Source: Planctomycetota bacterium (lineage in GTDB: Bacteria > Planctomycetota > Phycisphaerae > UBA1845). Taken from it: a DNA stretch of 64,000 nt. The DNA lies in contig JAKQDH010000098.1 in assembly GCA_029558835.1 (NCBI GenBank), positions 55,615 to 119,614 of the forward strand, given 5' to 3'. The stretch's first letter is position 1, and each line of letters starts with the position of its first letter. Shown piece after piece: positions 35,161 through 46,136 of the stretch. The translations under genes and the position numbers were made by a program. The notes beneath the pieces were generated by a model, which searched no databases, had not been told where the DNA came from, and saw only the letters and a program-made list of their open reading frames with translations.

Positions 35161-36303
35161 TCAACGCAGCTTGATGGTCGCCAGGGCGCACCCGGCGAAC
35201 AGCGCCGCCAGCAGCCAGAACCGCACCACCGTTTGAGGCTCACTCCAGCCGCCCAGGTGGAAATGATGATGCAGCGGCGAGCAGCGGAAGATGCGTTTGC
35301 CGCCGCTGAACTTGTAGTATCCCACCTGGATGATGACCGAGATCGCCTCCACGACAAACACCCCGCCGGCAATAAGTAGCATCAACTCCTGCCGGGTGAC
35401 GATCGCGACGAACCCGATAAGCCCGCCCAGCGGCAAGGAACCCGTGTCCCCCATGAACACCCGCGCCGGGTGGCAGTTGTACCACAGGAACCCGAGGCAC
35501 GAACCCAGTATCGCCCCGCAGAGGATCACCAGCTCGCCCCCGCGCGGCACGTACGGAAAGAGCAGTTTGTGGGCAAGCCCCTCGGTGCCCCCGATGTGCG
35601 CCAGGATGGCGAACACCAGCGCGCACAAGGCCACGCACCCGGACGCCAGCCCGTCCATCCCGTCGGTCAGATTGACGGCGTTGGACGACGCGGTCATCAC
35701 GATGACCGTCACGGCCATGAACGCCAGCGCTCCGAGTTGGAGCCCCGCCTTGTAGAACGGTACCGACAACACGCGGTACGCCGGCACCGTGCCCGCCTCC
35801 ACCAGCGGACTGAGCTGGATGTAGTTGCTCTGGCCGTGGCGGAAGATGTAGTAACCCAGCACCACGCCGAGGCCCATCTGGAAGAGCAGCTTCTCGTAGC
35901 CCTTCAGGCCGACGCGGGATCCCGTTCGGCGCCCGGCCGTCAGCTTCAGCCAGTCATCCACCAGCCCCAGGGCCCCGAGCCACACCAGGCATACCAAGCT
36001 CATGCGGATGTAGAAGTTGCTCAGGTCGGCAAGCAGCAGGACGGCCAGCCCGATGGCCCCGAGGATCAGCGCCCCGCCCATCGTCGGGACGTTGGTCTTG
36101 TCACGCGTGAGCTCGTTGAGCGTGGCGTGGTCGAACTCCGGCCGGTCGCCGACCTTGTAGCGAATGAGCTGGCGGATGACGCGCGGGGCCACAACCAACA
36201 CGAGCAGGAAGCAGAACAGCGCCGCGGCCGTCGCGCGAAACAGGGGATTCTCGTAGGCGTAATGCCGTCCGGCGAACAGCTCTTGCAGGAGATGATAGAG
36301 CAC
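35161..36303 (-). CDS. mraY: Phospho-N-acetylmuramoyl-pentapeptide-transferase
   Basis: The 380-aa membrane enzyme makes lipid I from UDP-MurNAc-pentapeptide and undecaprenyl phosphate. Motifs: DKTNVPTMGGALILGAI, WLGALGLVDDWLKL with the DD pair, SSNAVNLTDGMDGLASGCVA, PARVFMGDTGSLPLGGLIGF and CSPLHHHFHLGGWSEPQTVV with the HHH motif. About ten membrane segments. The start is taken as GTG at 36303 (first residues VLYHLLQELF), with GGGAGAT eight bases upstream; extensions beyond that are cysteine/arginine-rich and unlike the family. Confidence 0.96.
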   Translation of the reverse strand: MLYHLLQELFAGRHYAYENPLFRATAAALFCFLLVLVVAPRVIRQLIRYKVGDRPEFDHATLNELTRDKTNVPTMGGALILGAIGLAVLLLADLSNFYIRMSLVCLVWLGALGLVDDWLKLTAGRRTGSRVGLKGYEKLLFQMGLGVVLGYYIFRHGQSNYIQLSPLVEAGTVPAYRVLSVPFYKAGLQLGALAFMAVTVIVMTASSNAVNLTDGMDGLASGCVALCALVFAILAHIGGTEGLAHKLLFPYVPRGGELVILCGAILGSCLGFLWYNCHPARVFMGDTGSLPLGGLIGFVAIVTRQELMLLIAGGVFVVEAISVIIQVGYYKFSGGKRIFRCSPLHHHFHLGGWSEPQTVVRFWLLAALFAGCALATIKLR

Positions 36304-36417
36304 GCGGCATGATCTCCCGAACAAGCACCCGCTACAGCGTCGCCGGTACACCCCCCGTCCATGGCGGGTGGAAGTCGGGGGCTAACTGGCCCGAAGAATC
36401 GGAGTTCCCGCGCTCGC

Positions 36418-36451
36418 CCTCACCCTGCCCTCTCCCGGGGGGAGAGGGGTG
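36418..36451. repeat. Family C repeat, copy 3
   Basis: CCTCACCCTGCCCTCTCCCG followed by GGGGGAGAGGGG forms a hairpin stem CCCTCTCCC/GGGAGAGGG. It lies just beyond the 3' end of murF, upstream of mraY, inside the cluster. Confidence 0.7.
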
Positions 36452-36474
36452 CCAGCGGGTGACGCCAGCGAAGC

Positions 36475-37881
36475 TCAGGCGACCGCGGCCGGGGCGGGAA
36501 TGTGGGTCTCCAGCCGCCGCACGAGGCGATCCAGCTCCATGCCCCGTGAGCCCTTGATCCACACCACGTGCTCCTCGCCCATCAACGTCGCCAGGGCCGC
36601 CAACGCACGCTCCTGATCTTCACAGACAAGGACCCGCGTGGACCCCGTTTCCCCGTGCAGGGAGCGCGCCGCCTGCACCGAAACGGGTCCCACCACGATG
36701 AGGGTCTCGATTCCCGCAGCGGCGACGGCCTCCACCACCCGACGGTGGTACTGGCCGGCGGTCGGCCCCAGTTCGAGCATATCGCCCATGACGAACACTC
36801 GCCGCCCGGCCGGGGCACGCTGCAAGGCCGCCACCGCGGCCAGCATGCTCGGCGGGTTGGCGTTGTAGGTGTCGTCCACGACCGTAACCCGGCCGACCGT
36901 GAAGCGGCGGGTTCGCCCGGCCGGCGGGGAGAACGTGCGGAGCCGCTCGACGATCTCCTCCGGCGCCAGGCCGAACCACCGCCCGACGGCAAACGCGGCG
37001 GCCGCGTTGGCGGCATGGTGCGGACCGGGCATCGGCAGCCGCACGGTATAGCGTCCATCCAGGATGAACGTCGTCTCGTCGATGCTGCCGGCTACGTCTG
37101 TAATCCTCAGGCGTGCCTCCGGCGCCAGGCCGACCGTCACCAGACGCCCGTTGAACGTCCAGGGCAGGTGCGGGCGGATCTCGCGTCGGTCAATGTTAAT
37201 CACGGCGAAGCCGTGGTCGCGTACGTGGGTCAGCAGGGAAGCCTTCTCGGCCGCGATCGCGCGGATGTCGCCCAAGCCCTCCAGGTGGGCCTCGCCAATC
37301 GACGTAATGACACCGACGTGCGGCTTGACCATGGCCGCCAGCGACGCCACCTCGCCGGGGGCGTTCGTCCCGATCTCGACGATCAGGTAGCGGTCGTCCG
37401 CCCCCGCGGAGAGGAGCGTCAGGGGGACGCCGAGGTGGTTGTTGAAGCTGCGCGGAGCGCTACGGCCCCTGAGCGTGGGCGCCAGGATGTGGTCGATCAT
37501 GCGCTTGGTGGTGGTCTTGCCGTTGCTACCGGTGACGGCGATCAGCACGGTCGAGGCCGGCATGACGCTCCGCCGGTAGAAGACGGCAAGCTGCCCCAGA
37601 GCGGCCACGGCGTCGGGCACCACGAGCCGGGGCACCAACCGTCCCGGCGCTTCGACGGGCCCGCTGCCGCGCTCGACGAGACAGGCGACAGCCCCGCGCC
37701 GCGCCGCCTCCTCGACGAACTGGTGCCCGTCGAACGTCTTGCCCGACAGGGCCACAAACAAATCGCCCGACTCGACCACCCGGGAGTCCGTAACCACGCG
37801 CTGGACCTGCACCGGTTCGATGCCGGCCGGCAGGGGTGCCCCCATGGCCACCGCCGCCTCATCGAGCAACATGGGAATCAT
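36475..37881 (-). CDS. murF: UDP-N-acetylmuramoyl-tripeptide-D-alanyl-D-alanine ligase
   Basis: The 468-aa Mur ligase adds D-Ala-D-Ala to the tripeptide. It has RVVTDSRVVESGDLFVALSG, the ATP loop IAVTGSNGKTTTKRMI, RSFNNHLGVPLTLL, IVEIGTNAPGEVASLAAMVK, ITSIGEAHLEGLGDIRAIAA and VVDDTYNANPPSMLAAVAAL. The ATG at 37881 overlaps the murE stop in an ATGA, so the two are translationally coupled; this decides the start against an upstream extension. Confidence 0.97.
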   Translation of the reverse strand: MIPMLLDEAAVAMGAPLPAGIEPVQVQRVVTDSRVVESGDLFVALSGKTFDGHQFVEEAARRGAVACLVERGSGPVEAPGRLVPRLVVPDAVAALGQLAVFYRRSVMPASTVLIAVTGSNGKTTTKRMIDHILAPTLRGRSAPRSFNNHLGVPLTLLSAGADDRYLIVEIGTNAPGEVASLAAMVKPHVGVITSIGEAHLEGLGDIRAIAAEKASLLTHVRDHGFAVINIDRREIRPHLPWTFNGRLVTVGLAPEARLRITDVAGSIDETTFILDGRYTVRLPMPGPHHAANAAAAFAVGRWFGLAPEEIVERLRTFSPPAGRTRRFTVGRVTVVDDTYNANPPSMLAAVAALQRAPAGRRVFVMGDMLELGPTAGQYHRRVVEAVAAAGIETLIVVGPVSVQAARSLHGETGSTRVLVCEDQERALAALATLMGEEHVVWIKGSRGMELDRLVRRLETHIPAPAAVA

Positions 37882-39389
37882 GCGACATGCTCCGCCATCC
37901 TTGACGCCGCCAGCCACGCCCGGGCTGTTTCCCGATCGTCGAAGTGTAGCACCTGATCTCCGACGAGTTGATAGTCCTCATGCCCCTTCCCCGCAATCAG
38001 CACGGTGTCGCCGGGCCCGGCCTCGGTCAACGCCCGTTCAATGGCCTCTCGCCGGTCCGGGCAAACCTCAACCCGGCACCGCGGCTTCGCGCTGAAGCCC
38101 AGCAGAATCTCGTCGATGATCGCCTCGGGCCGCTCGGAACGCGGGTTGTCATTGGTCACCACGGCCAGGTCCGCGTTGCGCTCGACCACGGCCGCCATGC
38201 GCGGGCGTTTGGTGCGATCGCGGTCCCCGCCACAGCCGAAGACGCAGATCAGCCGACCCGGGGTGAGCGGTCGCAGCACGCTCAGCACGTGCTCCAGGGC
38301 GTCGTCCGTGTGGGCGTAGTCCACCAGCACCGTGAACGGACAGCCCGGCGGCTCGACGCGTTCGAGGCGCCCGGGTACGCCGCCCAGCCCCTCCAACCCG
38401 GTGCGAATCGCCGTCGGGGGGATGCCGAGTGCCGCCGCGCCTGCGGCCGCCGCCAGCGCGTTGTGCACATTGTGCCGCCCGATGAGGGGCAGGCCTACCT
38501 CCAACGCGGGGCCTGCGCCCTCGACTATGAATCGACTACCACGGCGCGAAAGCTCCAATCCGCGTGCGCACACCTCGACCGTCGCGTGATCGATCCCGTA
38601 ACGCAGTGTGCGCCGCGCCGCACAGCCGGTCAACATCCTCTCCCACGCGGGGTCGTCGGCATTCACGACCGCGACGGCCTCGGCATCCAACCCGGCAAAC
38701 AAACGCCGCTTGGCCGCCAGGTACCGGTCCATCGTCTGGTGATAGTCCAAATGGTCACCGGTAAGGTTCGTGAACACGCCGGCCGCGAAGGCCAGCCCGT
38801 CGCAGCGGTGTTGATCGAGGGCATGGGAGGACACCTCCAGCACGGCGTCCGTCGCTCCGGCATCGGCCGCCTCCGCGAGCAACCGGCACACCTGTATGGA
38901 ACCCGGCGTGGTGAGCGGTGCCTTGCAGCGGCGGCTGATGAGGTCATACTCGACCGTCCCCAGGAGAGCGGGGCGTCGCCCGGCCGCCTGGAGGATCGAG
39001 CGCAGCAGCCACGCGGTGGTCGTCTTGCCGTTCGTACCCGTGATGCCCACCAGCCGCAGGACACGGGGACCGCCGGTCCCCACGCCGTAGTACGTCGCCG
39101 CCACTCTTGCCAGCGCCACGCGCACGTCGGGCACCTGCAAGGCGAGCACCCCCGCCGGCACGGGCACGTTGCGTTCGGTCAGCACCGCGGTTGCCCCGGC
39201 CGCCACCGCCGCCTCGATGAACCGGGCGCCGTCGGCCCGGTTGCCCGGCACGGCCGCGAACATCGCCCCGGGGATGACTTCGCGCGAGTCGTCGGTCAGC
39301 ACGGTAACGGGGACATCAGGGCCCCAACAGCCTTCGACCGTCGTGACGCCGGCGCGTCGAAGAAGCTCGCGTGCCGAAAAAGGGGACAT
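37878..39389 (-). CDS. murE: UDP-MurNAc-L-Ala-D-Glu:meso-diaminopimelate ligase
   Basis: The 503-aa Mur ligase has TDDSREVIPGAMFAAVPGNR, the ATP loop VGITGTNGKTTTAWLLRS, EVSSHALDQHRCDGLAF, FTNLTGDHLDYHQTMDRYLA and VVTNDNPRSERPEAIIDEI. DNPR is the motif that selects meso-diaminopimelate over lysine, so the cell wall is of the DAP type. The ATG at 39389 is preferred; a GTG 27 bases upstream is possible. It is the first gene of this cluster: no ftsL or ftsI/pbpB gene precedes it. Confidence 0.97.
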   Translation of the reverse strand: MSPFSARELLRRAGVTTVEGCWGPDVPVTVLTDDSREVIPGAMFAAVPGNRADGARFIEAAVAAGATAVLTERNVPVPAGVLALQVPDVRVALARVAATYYGVGTGGPRVLRLVGITGTNGKTTTAWLLRSILQAAGRRPALLGTVEYDLISRRCKAPLTTPGSIQVCRLLAEAADAGATDAVLEVSSHALDQHRCDGLAFAAGVFTNLTGDHLDYHQTMDRYLAAKRRLFAGLDAEAVAVVNADDPAWERMLTGCAARRTLRYGIDHATVEVCARGLELSRRGSRFIVEGAGPALEVGLPLIGRHNVHNALAAAAGAAALGIPPTAIRTGLEGLGGVPGRLERVEPPGCPFTVLVDYAHTDDALEHVLSVLRPLTPGRLICVFGCGGDRDRTKRPRMAAVVERNADLAVVTNDNPRSERPEAIIDEILLGFSAKPRCRVEVCPDRREAIERALTEAGPGDTVLIAGKGHEDYQLVGDQVLHFDDRETARAWLAASRMAEHVA

Positions 39390-39502
39390 CACTGATTTGC
39401 CTGCTGTGGGTGCCACGGTCCTGGGTTACCGCCTCCGTTTCACGGGGACCTCCATTTTTCGCCGGGGGTAAACGGGAAAACCAGTGATGCTCCCTTTCCC
39501 TT

Positions 39503-40690
39503 CTAGCGACGCAGGAAGTACTCCATCAGTTCATGCCCCGGGTCAATTTGCAGGTCAGCCGCCGCAGCGTGGGTTTCATGGAAGGGCTTAGCCAGTACGG
39601 GGTGAATCGCGTGCCCAGCCAGGCAGAACGGCGGCGGTGTCCGAGTCCCCACGCGGGTGCCGACCGGCAGGGTGTGATCCGGAGCAACAAGGATGCGCCA
39701 CGCCGGGCTGGCCTGGAGTACCTCCAGAAGCGGCCCGACCAGGTGCTCGTCCAGGCGTTCGAGGGCGGCCACCTTGGCGCCCACGTCGCCCCGCCGCGCG
39801 GCCTCCTCGGCCCCGGCGGTCCGTACGACCAGAAGGTCGAAGTCCGCAAGTGCACGCCGGGCAACCGTCGCCACCGTAGCTTCGTCCGGCTCGCAGGTGC
39901 CCTCGGCAGGGGCCACCTCGATCCAGGACCCGCCGACGTACTTCGCCAAGCCGCGCAGGAGCGGCCCGGCCGCCACCACCGCAGCCCCAAGCCCGAACCG
40001 CTCGCCGAACGGCTGCACGTGCGTTACCCGCCCCGGACCCCAAAGCCAGACGTCGGTGGCCGGATTCTCACCCAAGTCACGCCGGACCAGGTTGACGTCG
40101 TGTCCGCCGAGGACGACGACGGCCCGTTCCGCGAGCTTCTTGAGCCAGTCGGCGCCAGGGCCGCGCGGTTCATGGGCGGCCACGGGCTGCTCGGGAATCA
40201 GGTGCGGCCTGGTGCACTTCGGCGCGAAATCAGCAGCGTCGGAGACCACCAGTAGGAACCGGTTCCCTGCGACGGGGTGGAACCGGCAGCGCGTCCCGGC
40301 GATCTGGTCGTTGAGATCCGACGCAAGCTGCTGGGCTTCGGGCGTGGACAGGCCGCCGGCGCTGAAGTCCGCCATCCGTCCTTCGACGAGCGTAACGAAG
40401 CTGCCGCAGAGGACCACCTGGTCGGGCTCCACTGGGACCCCGCCCGCCAACGCTTCCAGGTAGCCGCGTCCAGGATGCTCCGTCTGGGGGTTGTACCCCA
40501 GCAGCGCGAGGATTCCCGTGTCGCAGTCCGGGGTGAGACCCGTTGGGATCGTGTGGACCCGCCCCTGCCGACCGTGCTGGGCGATCCAGTCAAGGTGAGG
40601 CGTGCGGGCCGCCTCGCAGGGCGTACGCCCGTCGAGCTGCCGGACGGGCTCGTCGGCCGCCCCCGAAGGGATAACCAGTACGTACTTCAT
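39503..40690 (-). CDS. Archaeal-type phosphoglycerate mutase homologue with altered active site
   Basis: The 395-aa protein matches the ApgM/cofactor-independent phosphoglycerate mutase family (also annotated proposed homoserine kinase): MKYVLVIPSGAADEPVRQLD, GRTPCEAARTPHLDWIAQHG, ILALLGYNPQTEHPGRGYLE, and TRTPPPFCLAGHAIHPV. Key positions differ from the family: the metal-binding Asp of PDGxAD is Ser9, the nucleophilic Ser of PGSD is Cys56 (PDCD), and the DExGHxGD metal site reads AGAEEAARRGD. The enzyme may therefore be inactive as a mutase or do different chemistry. It starts at ATG 40690 upstream of the murE group but 113 bp away; a link with cell-wall synthesis is not shown. Confidence 0.8.
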   Translation of the reverse strand: MKYVLVIPSGAADEPVRQLDGRTPCEAARTPHLDWIAQHGRQGRVHTIPTGLTPDCDTGILALLGYNPQTEHPGRGYLEALAGGVPVEPDQVVLCGSFVTLVEGRMADFSAGGLSTPEAQQLASDLNDQIAGTRCRFHPVAGNRFLLVVSDAADFAPKCTRPHLIPEQPVAAHEPRGPGADWLKKLAERAVVVLGGHDVNLVRRDLGENPATDVWLWGPGRVTHVQPFGERFGLGAAVVAAGPLLRGLAKYVGGSWIEVAPAEGTCEPDEATVATVARRALADFDLLVVRTAGAEEAARRGDVGAKVAALERLDEHLVGPLLEVLQASPAWRILVAPDHTLPVGTRVGTRTPPPFCLAGHAIHPVLAKPFHETHAAAADLQIDPGHELMEYFLRR

Positions 40691-40903
40691 CGCGTGTGCA
40701 CCCGGACAAGAAGGAGCGCGGTATAACCCGGCGTCGGGCACACGACCGGCAGCGGCGTGTGTCGACGGGGATCATACTCTACGTAGGTCTCGCGTGCGGT
40801 CAATTGAACCGGGGGGGCCGGGCGTGGCAGCCCGGACATTCCAACGCCTGCCGGCGGTGCCAAGCCGCGGGCTGCTCCCCCCCGCCGCAACAGGAGTAAC
40901 CTC

Positions 40904-41194
40904 ATGCAGCGCAATTTGTTAGCGATCGTCGTGCTGGCGGCCGTCGTGCTGTATGCGCTCACCGCGCTTGGGCAGCTCCGTACCCGCGAGGAGCCCGGCG
41001 AGGGGCAGCAGCCCGCCTCCGCGGCCGTCTTTCGGGTGACCCTCCTGCCCGATCACGCGGACAGCGGCACGCCGTACTCGCAGGAGCTGGAAGCCTACCT
41101 CAACCGGATGGCCGGCGACGGCTGGCGGTTCCACTCGACGCTGGTGGCCCAGAACCGCGCGGTACTGGTCTTCGAGCGTGTGCGGGGTCAGTAA
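40904..41194 (+). CDS. Small membrane-anchored DUF4177-like protein
   Basis: The 96-aa protein has an N-terminal membrane anchor or signal (LLAIVVLAAVVLYALTALG) and a C-terminal block LEAYLNRMAGDGWRFHSTLV followed by AVLVFERV, which matches the DUF4177 pattern (LNxxGxxGWxxxxxxxxxxxxlvFxR). Function is unknown. CAGGAG lies before the ATG. It is divergent from the mutase homologue and upstream of murD. Confidence 0.72.
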   Translation: MQRNLLAIVVLAAVVLYALTALGQLRTREEPGEGQQPASAAVFRVTLLPDHADSGTPYSQELEAYLNRMAGDGWRFHSTLVAQNRAVLVFERVRGQ

Positions 41195-41318
41195 CCGCGG
41201 CGTCGACGGCCGGTGCACGGGCGCCGTCAGGGCGAAGCGCGGGGGCGAAGTCGGCGGCTACCGGTCTTTGCTCCCCCGGGGACGACCATGCCAACCGCGT
41301 GACCGGTGAAGAACCCAG

Positions 41319-42842
41319 GTGCGCGGACTGGCGGTGCCAGCATTGTTGACGCCGCAGGTCTCTGGTAGAACACGCCCGGTGCGTGCGCAGGAGGAGCCTC
41401 AGACGACGACGCCCGGCCCATGCATTGCCCGAGCTGACACCCGTCGCGTCGCGCGCGCGCATCCCTCCTGGTACCGACCACGAAACACGCCGACGAACGA
41501 CACCCTGTCGCTCGCGGGCCGGCGCGTGCTCGTCGTGGGGCTGGGTCGCTGGGGCGGTGGGCTCGGCGTGACGCGGTGGCTCGCCGAAGAGGGGGCGCGG
41601 GTCACCGTTACCGATCAGGCCGGACCGGAGGTCCTGGCGGAGCCGCTGGCCGCCCTCGCCGACGTAGAGGTCGCGCTGCACCTGGGCCGTCACGATCCAC
41701 ACGACCTGGAGGAAGCGGACCTCATCGTCGTCAACCCGGCCGTCAATAAGAAGGCGTCTGCGTTCTTCCACACCATCGTCGCGTCCGGACGACCGTGGAC
41801 CACCGAGATCAACCTGTTCTGCGCCCGCTGCCCGGCGCCCGTCGTCGGCGTGACCGGCACCTACGGCAAGAGCACGACCTGCGCGATGCTGACGGGCGCG
41901 CTGGACGCATGCGTGCAGGCGGGGCAGTTGCCGTATCGGGCGGTACACCTGGGCGGCAACATCGGGCGGTCGCTGCTGCCGGAACTGCGGGTTATTCAGC
42001 CTGAGGACGTCGTCGTCCTCGAGTTGTCGAACGCGCAGTTGGAGGACTTGCCGCAGATCGAGTGGGCACCCGCGGTGGGCGTCATCATCAACCTGTCCCC
42101 GCAACATCTGGATCGGTACAACTGCTACACAGAGTATGTCGCCGCCAAGCTCAACATCGCGCGGGACCCGCACCGCTTGAGCCGGGTCGTGGTGGGACCG
42201 CTGCCGCCGGAGGCGGAGGCGCTGCTGGGCGACATACTGGGGTCAGCTTCCGAGCGCCTGGTGCGGATCGCACCGCTGAGCGGGCCGCTGCCGTTGCACA
42301 CCCCGGGGTCACACAATCAGGCGAACGCTGCCGGCGTGCTTGCCGTGTGCGATCTGCTGGACGCCACGAGGGAGCCGGCTGAGGCGGCGCTCCGGGCGTT
42401 CCCCGGCCTGCCGCACCGGTTGCAGTTCACGCGCGAGCTGGACGGCGTGCGGTATTACAATGATTCCAAGGCAACCGCGCCGACGGCCGCTCTGACCGGC
42501 ATCGCGGCGTTCACCGAACCGCTCGTCGTGCTGGTTGGCGGTCAGGACAAAGGGGTGGCGTTGGACGCCTGGGCAAAGGAGCTGGTGCGGCGCAGTCGCG
42601 TGGTGATTTGCGTGGGCGAATCCGGCCCGCGGGTGGCATCGGCCGTGCGCGCGGCGCGGGGGACAGCCGCGGAACCGCCGGTACACCGCGTGGCCTCGCT
42701 GGACGCGGCCGTGGCGCTGGCGCACGCGGTCGCGCAGCCCGGTGACGTTGTGCTGCTTTCCCCCGGCGCACCGAGCTTCGATGCCTATCCCAACTTCGAG
42801 CATCGGGGCGAGCATTTCGCCCGGCTGGTACGGGCGCTCTGA
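41319..42842 (+). CDS. murD: UDP-N-acetylmuramoylalanine-D-glutamate ligase
   Basis: The MurD core begins near residue 64 (LSLAGRRVLVVGLGRWGGGL), followed by GVTGTYGKSTTCAMLTGAL, VHLGGNIGRSLLPEL, VLELSNAQLEDLPQI, GVIINLSPQHLDRYNCYTEY, YYNDSKATAPTAALTGIAAF, VVLVGGQDKGVALDAWAKEL and VVLLSPGAPSFDAYPNFEHR. It adds D-glutamate to UDP-MurNAc-L-Ala. The ATP loop reads GTYGKST where GTNGKTT is usual. The first 60 residues are arginine/proline-rich with no good start; the true start may be a GTG (41379) or a rarer codon further in. It is not in the mur cluster but about 6 kb away on the other strand. Confidence 0.9.
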   Translation: MRGLAVPALLTPQVSGRTRPVRAQEEPQTTTPGPCIARADTRRVARAHPSWYRPRNTPTNDTLSLAGRRVLVVGLGRWGGGLGVTRWLAEEGARVTVTDQAGPEVLAEPLAALADVEVALHLGRHDPHDLEEADLIVVNPAVNKKASAFFHTIVASGRPWTTEINLFCARCPAPVVGVTGTYGKSTTCAMLTGALDACVQAGQLPYRAVHLGGNIGRSLLPELRVIQPEDVVVLELSNAQLEDLPQIEWAPAVGVIINLSPQHLDRYNCYTEYVAAKLNIARDPHRLSRVVVGPLPPEAEALLGDILGSASERLVRIAPLSGPLPLHTPGSHNQANAAGVLAVCDLLDATREPAEAALRAFPGLPHRLQFTRELDGVRYYNDSKATAPTAALTGIAAFTEPLVVLVGGQDKGVALDAWAKELVRRSRVVICVGESGPRVASAVRAARGTAAEPPVHRVASLDAAVALAHAVAQPGDVVLLSPGAPSFDAYPNFEHRGEHFARLVRAL

Positions 42843-43252
42843 CAAGCGTACCACGACGGCGCGGCGTCGGACTCCGGAACGCAGTTCTCACCGAGCTCGG
42901 CGGCATCCGAGCGCCTTCCAACGACGATCGGCCGTGTCCGCCGATGCCGGTGAGGACGCCGATTTCCGCGACCGGGAACCAAAGGGAGTCTCGGACCGCC
43001 ACGGTCGCGCCATCGCGGCTCGGGACTCGGCCGGTAGTCCTCCGCAGCAGTTGCACCCGAAGCGTAGTGACGATTCCGGACTTGAATGGCAGCGCCCCGG
43101 ATTCCGCCGGCCAGGTACGAGCGGAGGAGAGCTTCTCGCGCTACCACCGGTTCCTGCCCCGGCGCGTGCAAGCCTGCGGCGCCAATGCAGGCGTCCGGCC
43201 GCGCCGTTGTCGTTGCGATTGGGATCGCCGGCGGTGAATCGGACACAGTGAT
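42843..43252. other. Gap between convergent murD and glnS
   Basis: The two flanking genes end here from opposite strands, so no promoter is required. I see no hairpin with a T-run, no repeat and no credible gene; an open frame on the minus strand overlaps the end of murD and has no recognisable features. Confidence 0.45.
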
Positions 43253-44950
<1,698 letters not shown>

Positions 44951-45171
44951 TCCTTGAACACCCTCGATGTACTCCACACGCTCAGTATCTTGGCGGTCCG
45001 CAAGGACTCCAGGACGCCGGCGCCCCGTCCCGACTGGACGGCGAGACGCCCGTACGAACACGGGCGGAGCGCCCGTGCCACGCATTGTGCGGCACCTTTG
45101 GCGTGGCGGCAAACTCCTCCGGGGGAGCGTGCACCGCGGCTCGTCGGAGCGGGCATGGCGGAACCCGCGCC

Positions 45172-46131
45172 TCACGACCGGCCGCCGAAGACGGCCAGGC
45201 CCACCAGCGTACTCAGGTTGAACAGGGCATGGGCGGCTACGGGCACCCAGATCGCCCCGGTGCGCTCGTAGGCTACCCCCAGCAGCACCGCCAGTAACAC
45301 CAGGGCGGGTAGATGCTGCACCTGGGAGTGCACGGTCGCAAACGCCACCGCCGTCAGCAGAATCGCCACCCACCGGCTGCTCAAGTACGTGACCAGGAAC
45401 GTCTGGAGCATCCCCCGGAAGAACATCTCCTCCGCCACCGGTGCGATGGCCACCGCCCCCGCCCAGGCCAACACGACCAGCCCCAACGGCGCGAGCCCGC
45501 TGTGGAGCACCTCGATCACCGTGTGCTCCGCGAACTCGAACTCCGGCCAAGCCCAGTGGATCGCAAAAGCGGTCAGGTGCGAAGTCAGGTTGCACAAAAC
45601 GGCGGCTGCCACTGTCACGCCGGCGACCCAGAGCAGCCCGCGGCCCAACCGCCGCCGCCCGGACCAGAACTGCCGCGCACCGCCCTCAAACCGTCGCCCA
45701 ATGATGGTCAGAACCGCCAGCCCACCAAGGATGGCGGCCCCATTGGTTGCCACGACGGCCCGCAAGGCGTCCTGCCGGAGCGTACCCTCCAACGCGCCCA
45801 CGGGGTCGGGGGTGTCCGGGTCAATCGGTATCGGCCAGACGAGTCGCGTCGCCCACTGAAGCACGACCGACGCCGCCAGGTAGGCGGCGATTGCCCAAAG
45901 GATCGACTCGGGCAGCAAGGTGTTGCCGCGGCGCGGCGCGGCGGCCAGCGGGTCACCTTTCGCACGCACCCGCCAGATGACGACGATCCCCACCAATGCC
46001 AGGAACCCCGCGGCCGCCAGCGGTTGCCACAGCGGCTCCGGCGAGTACTCTGGCGCAGCGGTGCCCAAACCCAAGGCGAGGCCACCTGCGGCTATGGGGA
46101 ACGCAGCGACACCGGCCGGCACGGAGTTCAT
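45172..46131 (-). CDS. CPBP-family intramembrane metalloprotease
   Basis: The 319-aa protein has about eight membrane segments. The CPBP (Abi/CAAX) motifs are [20 protein letters not shown] (EExxFRG), [20 protein letters not shown] (FxxxH) and [20 protein letters not shown] (HxxxN). These give the glutamate and histidine zinc or catalytic site of Rce1-type proteases. Substrates are unknown. Its ATG is only five bases from that of trpC on the other strand, so both genes carry their control sequences within each other. Confidence 0.88.
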   Translation of the reverse strand: MNSVPAGVAAFPIAAGGLALGLGTAAPEYSPEPLWQPLAAAGFLALVGIVVIWRVRAKGDPLAAAPRRGNTLLPESILWAIAAYLAASVVLQWATRLVWPIPIDPDTPDPVGALEGTLRQDALRAVVATNGAAILGGLAVLTIIGRRFEGGARQFWSGRRRLGRGLLWVAGVTVAAAVLCNLTSHLTAFAIHWAWPEFEFAEHTVIEVLHSGLAPLGLVVLAWAGAVAIAPVAEEMFFRGMLQTFLVTYLSSRWVAILLTAVAFATVHSQVQHLPALVLLAVLLGVAYERTGAIWVPVAAHALFNLSTLVGLAVFGGRS

Positions 46132-46136
46132 GGTCG

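Noticed and set aside
42785..43246. A 153-codon minus-strand frame
   Set aside because: It overlaps the conserved C-terminus of murD and has no recognisable feature.
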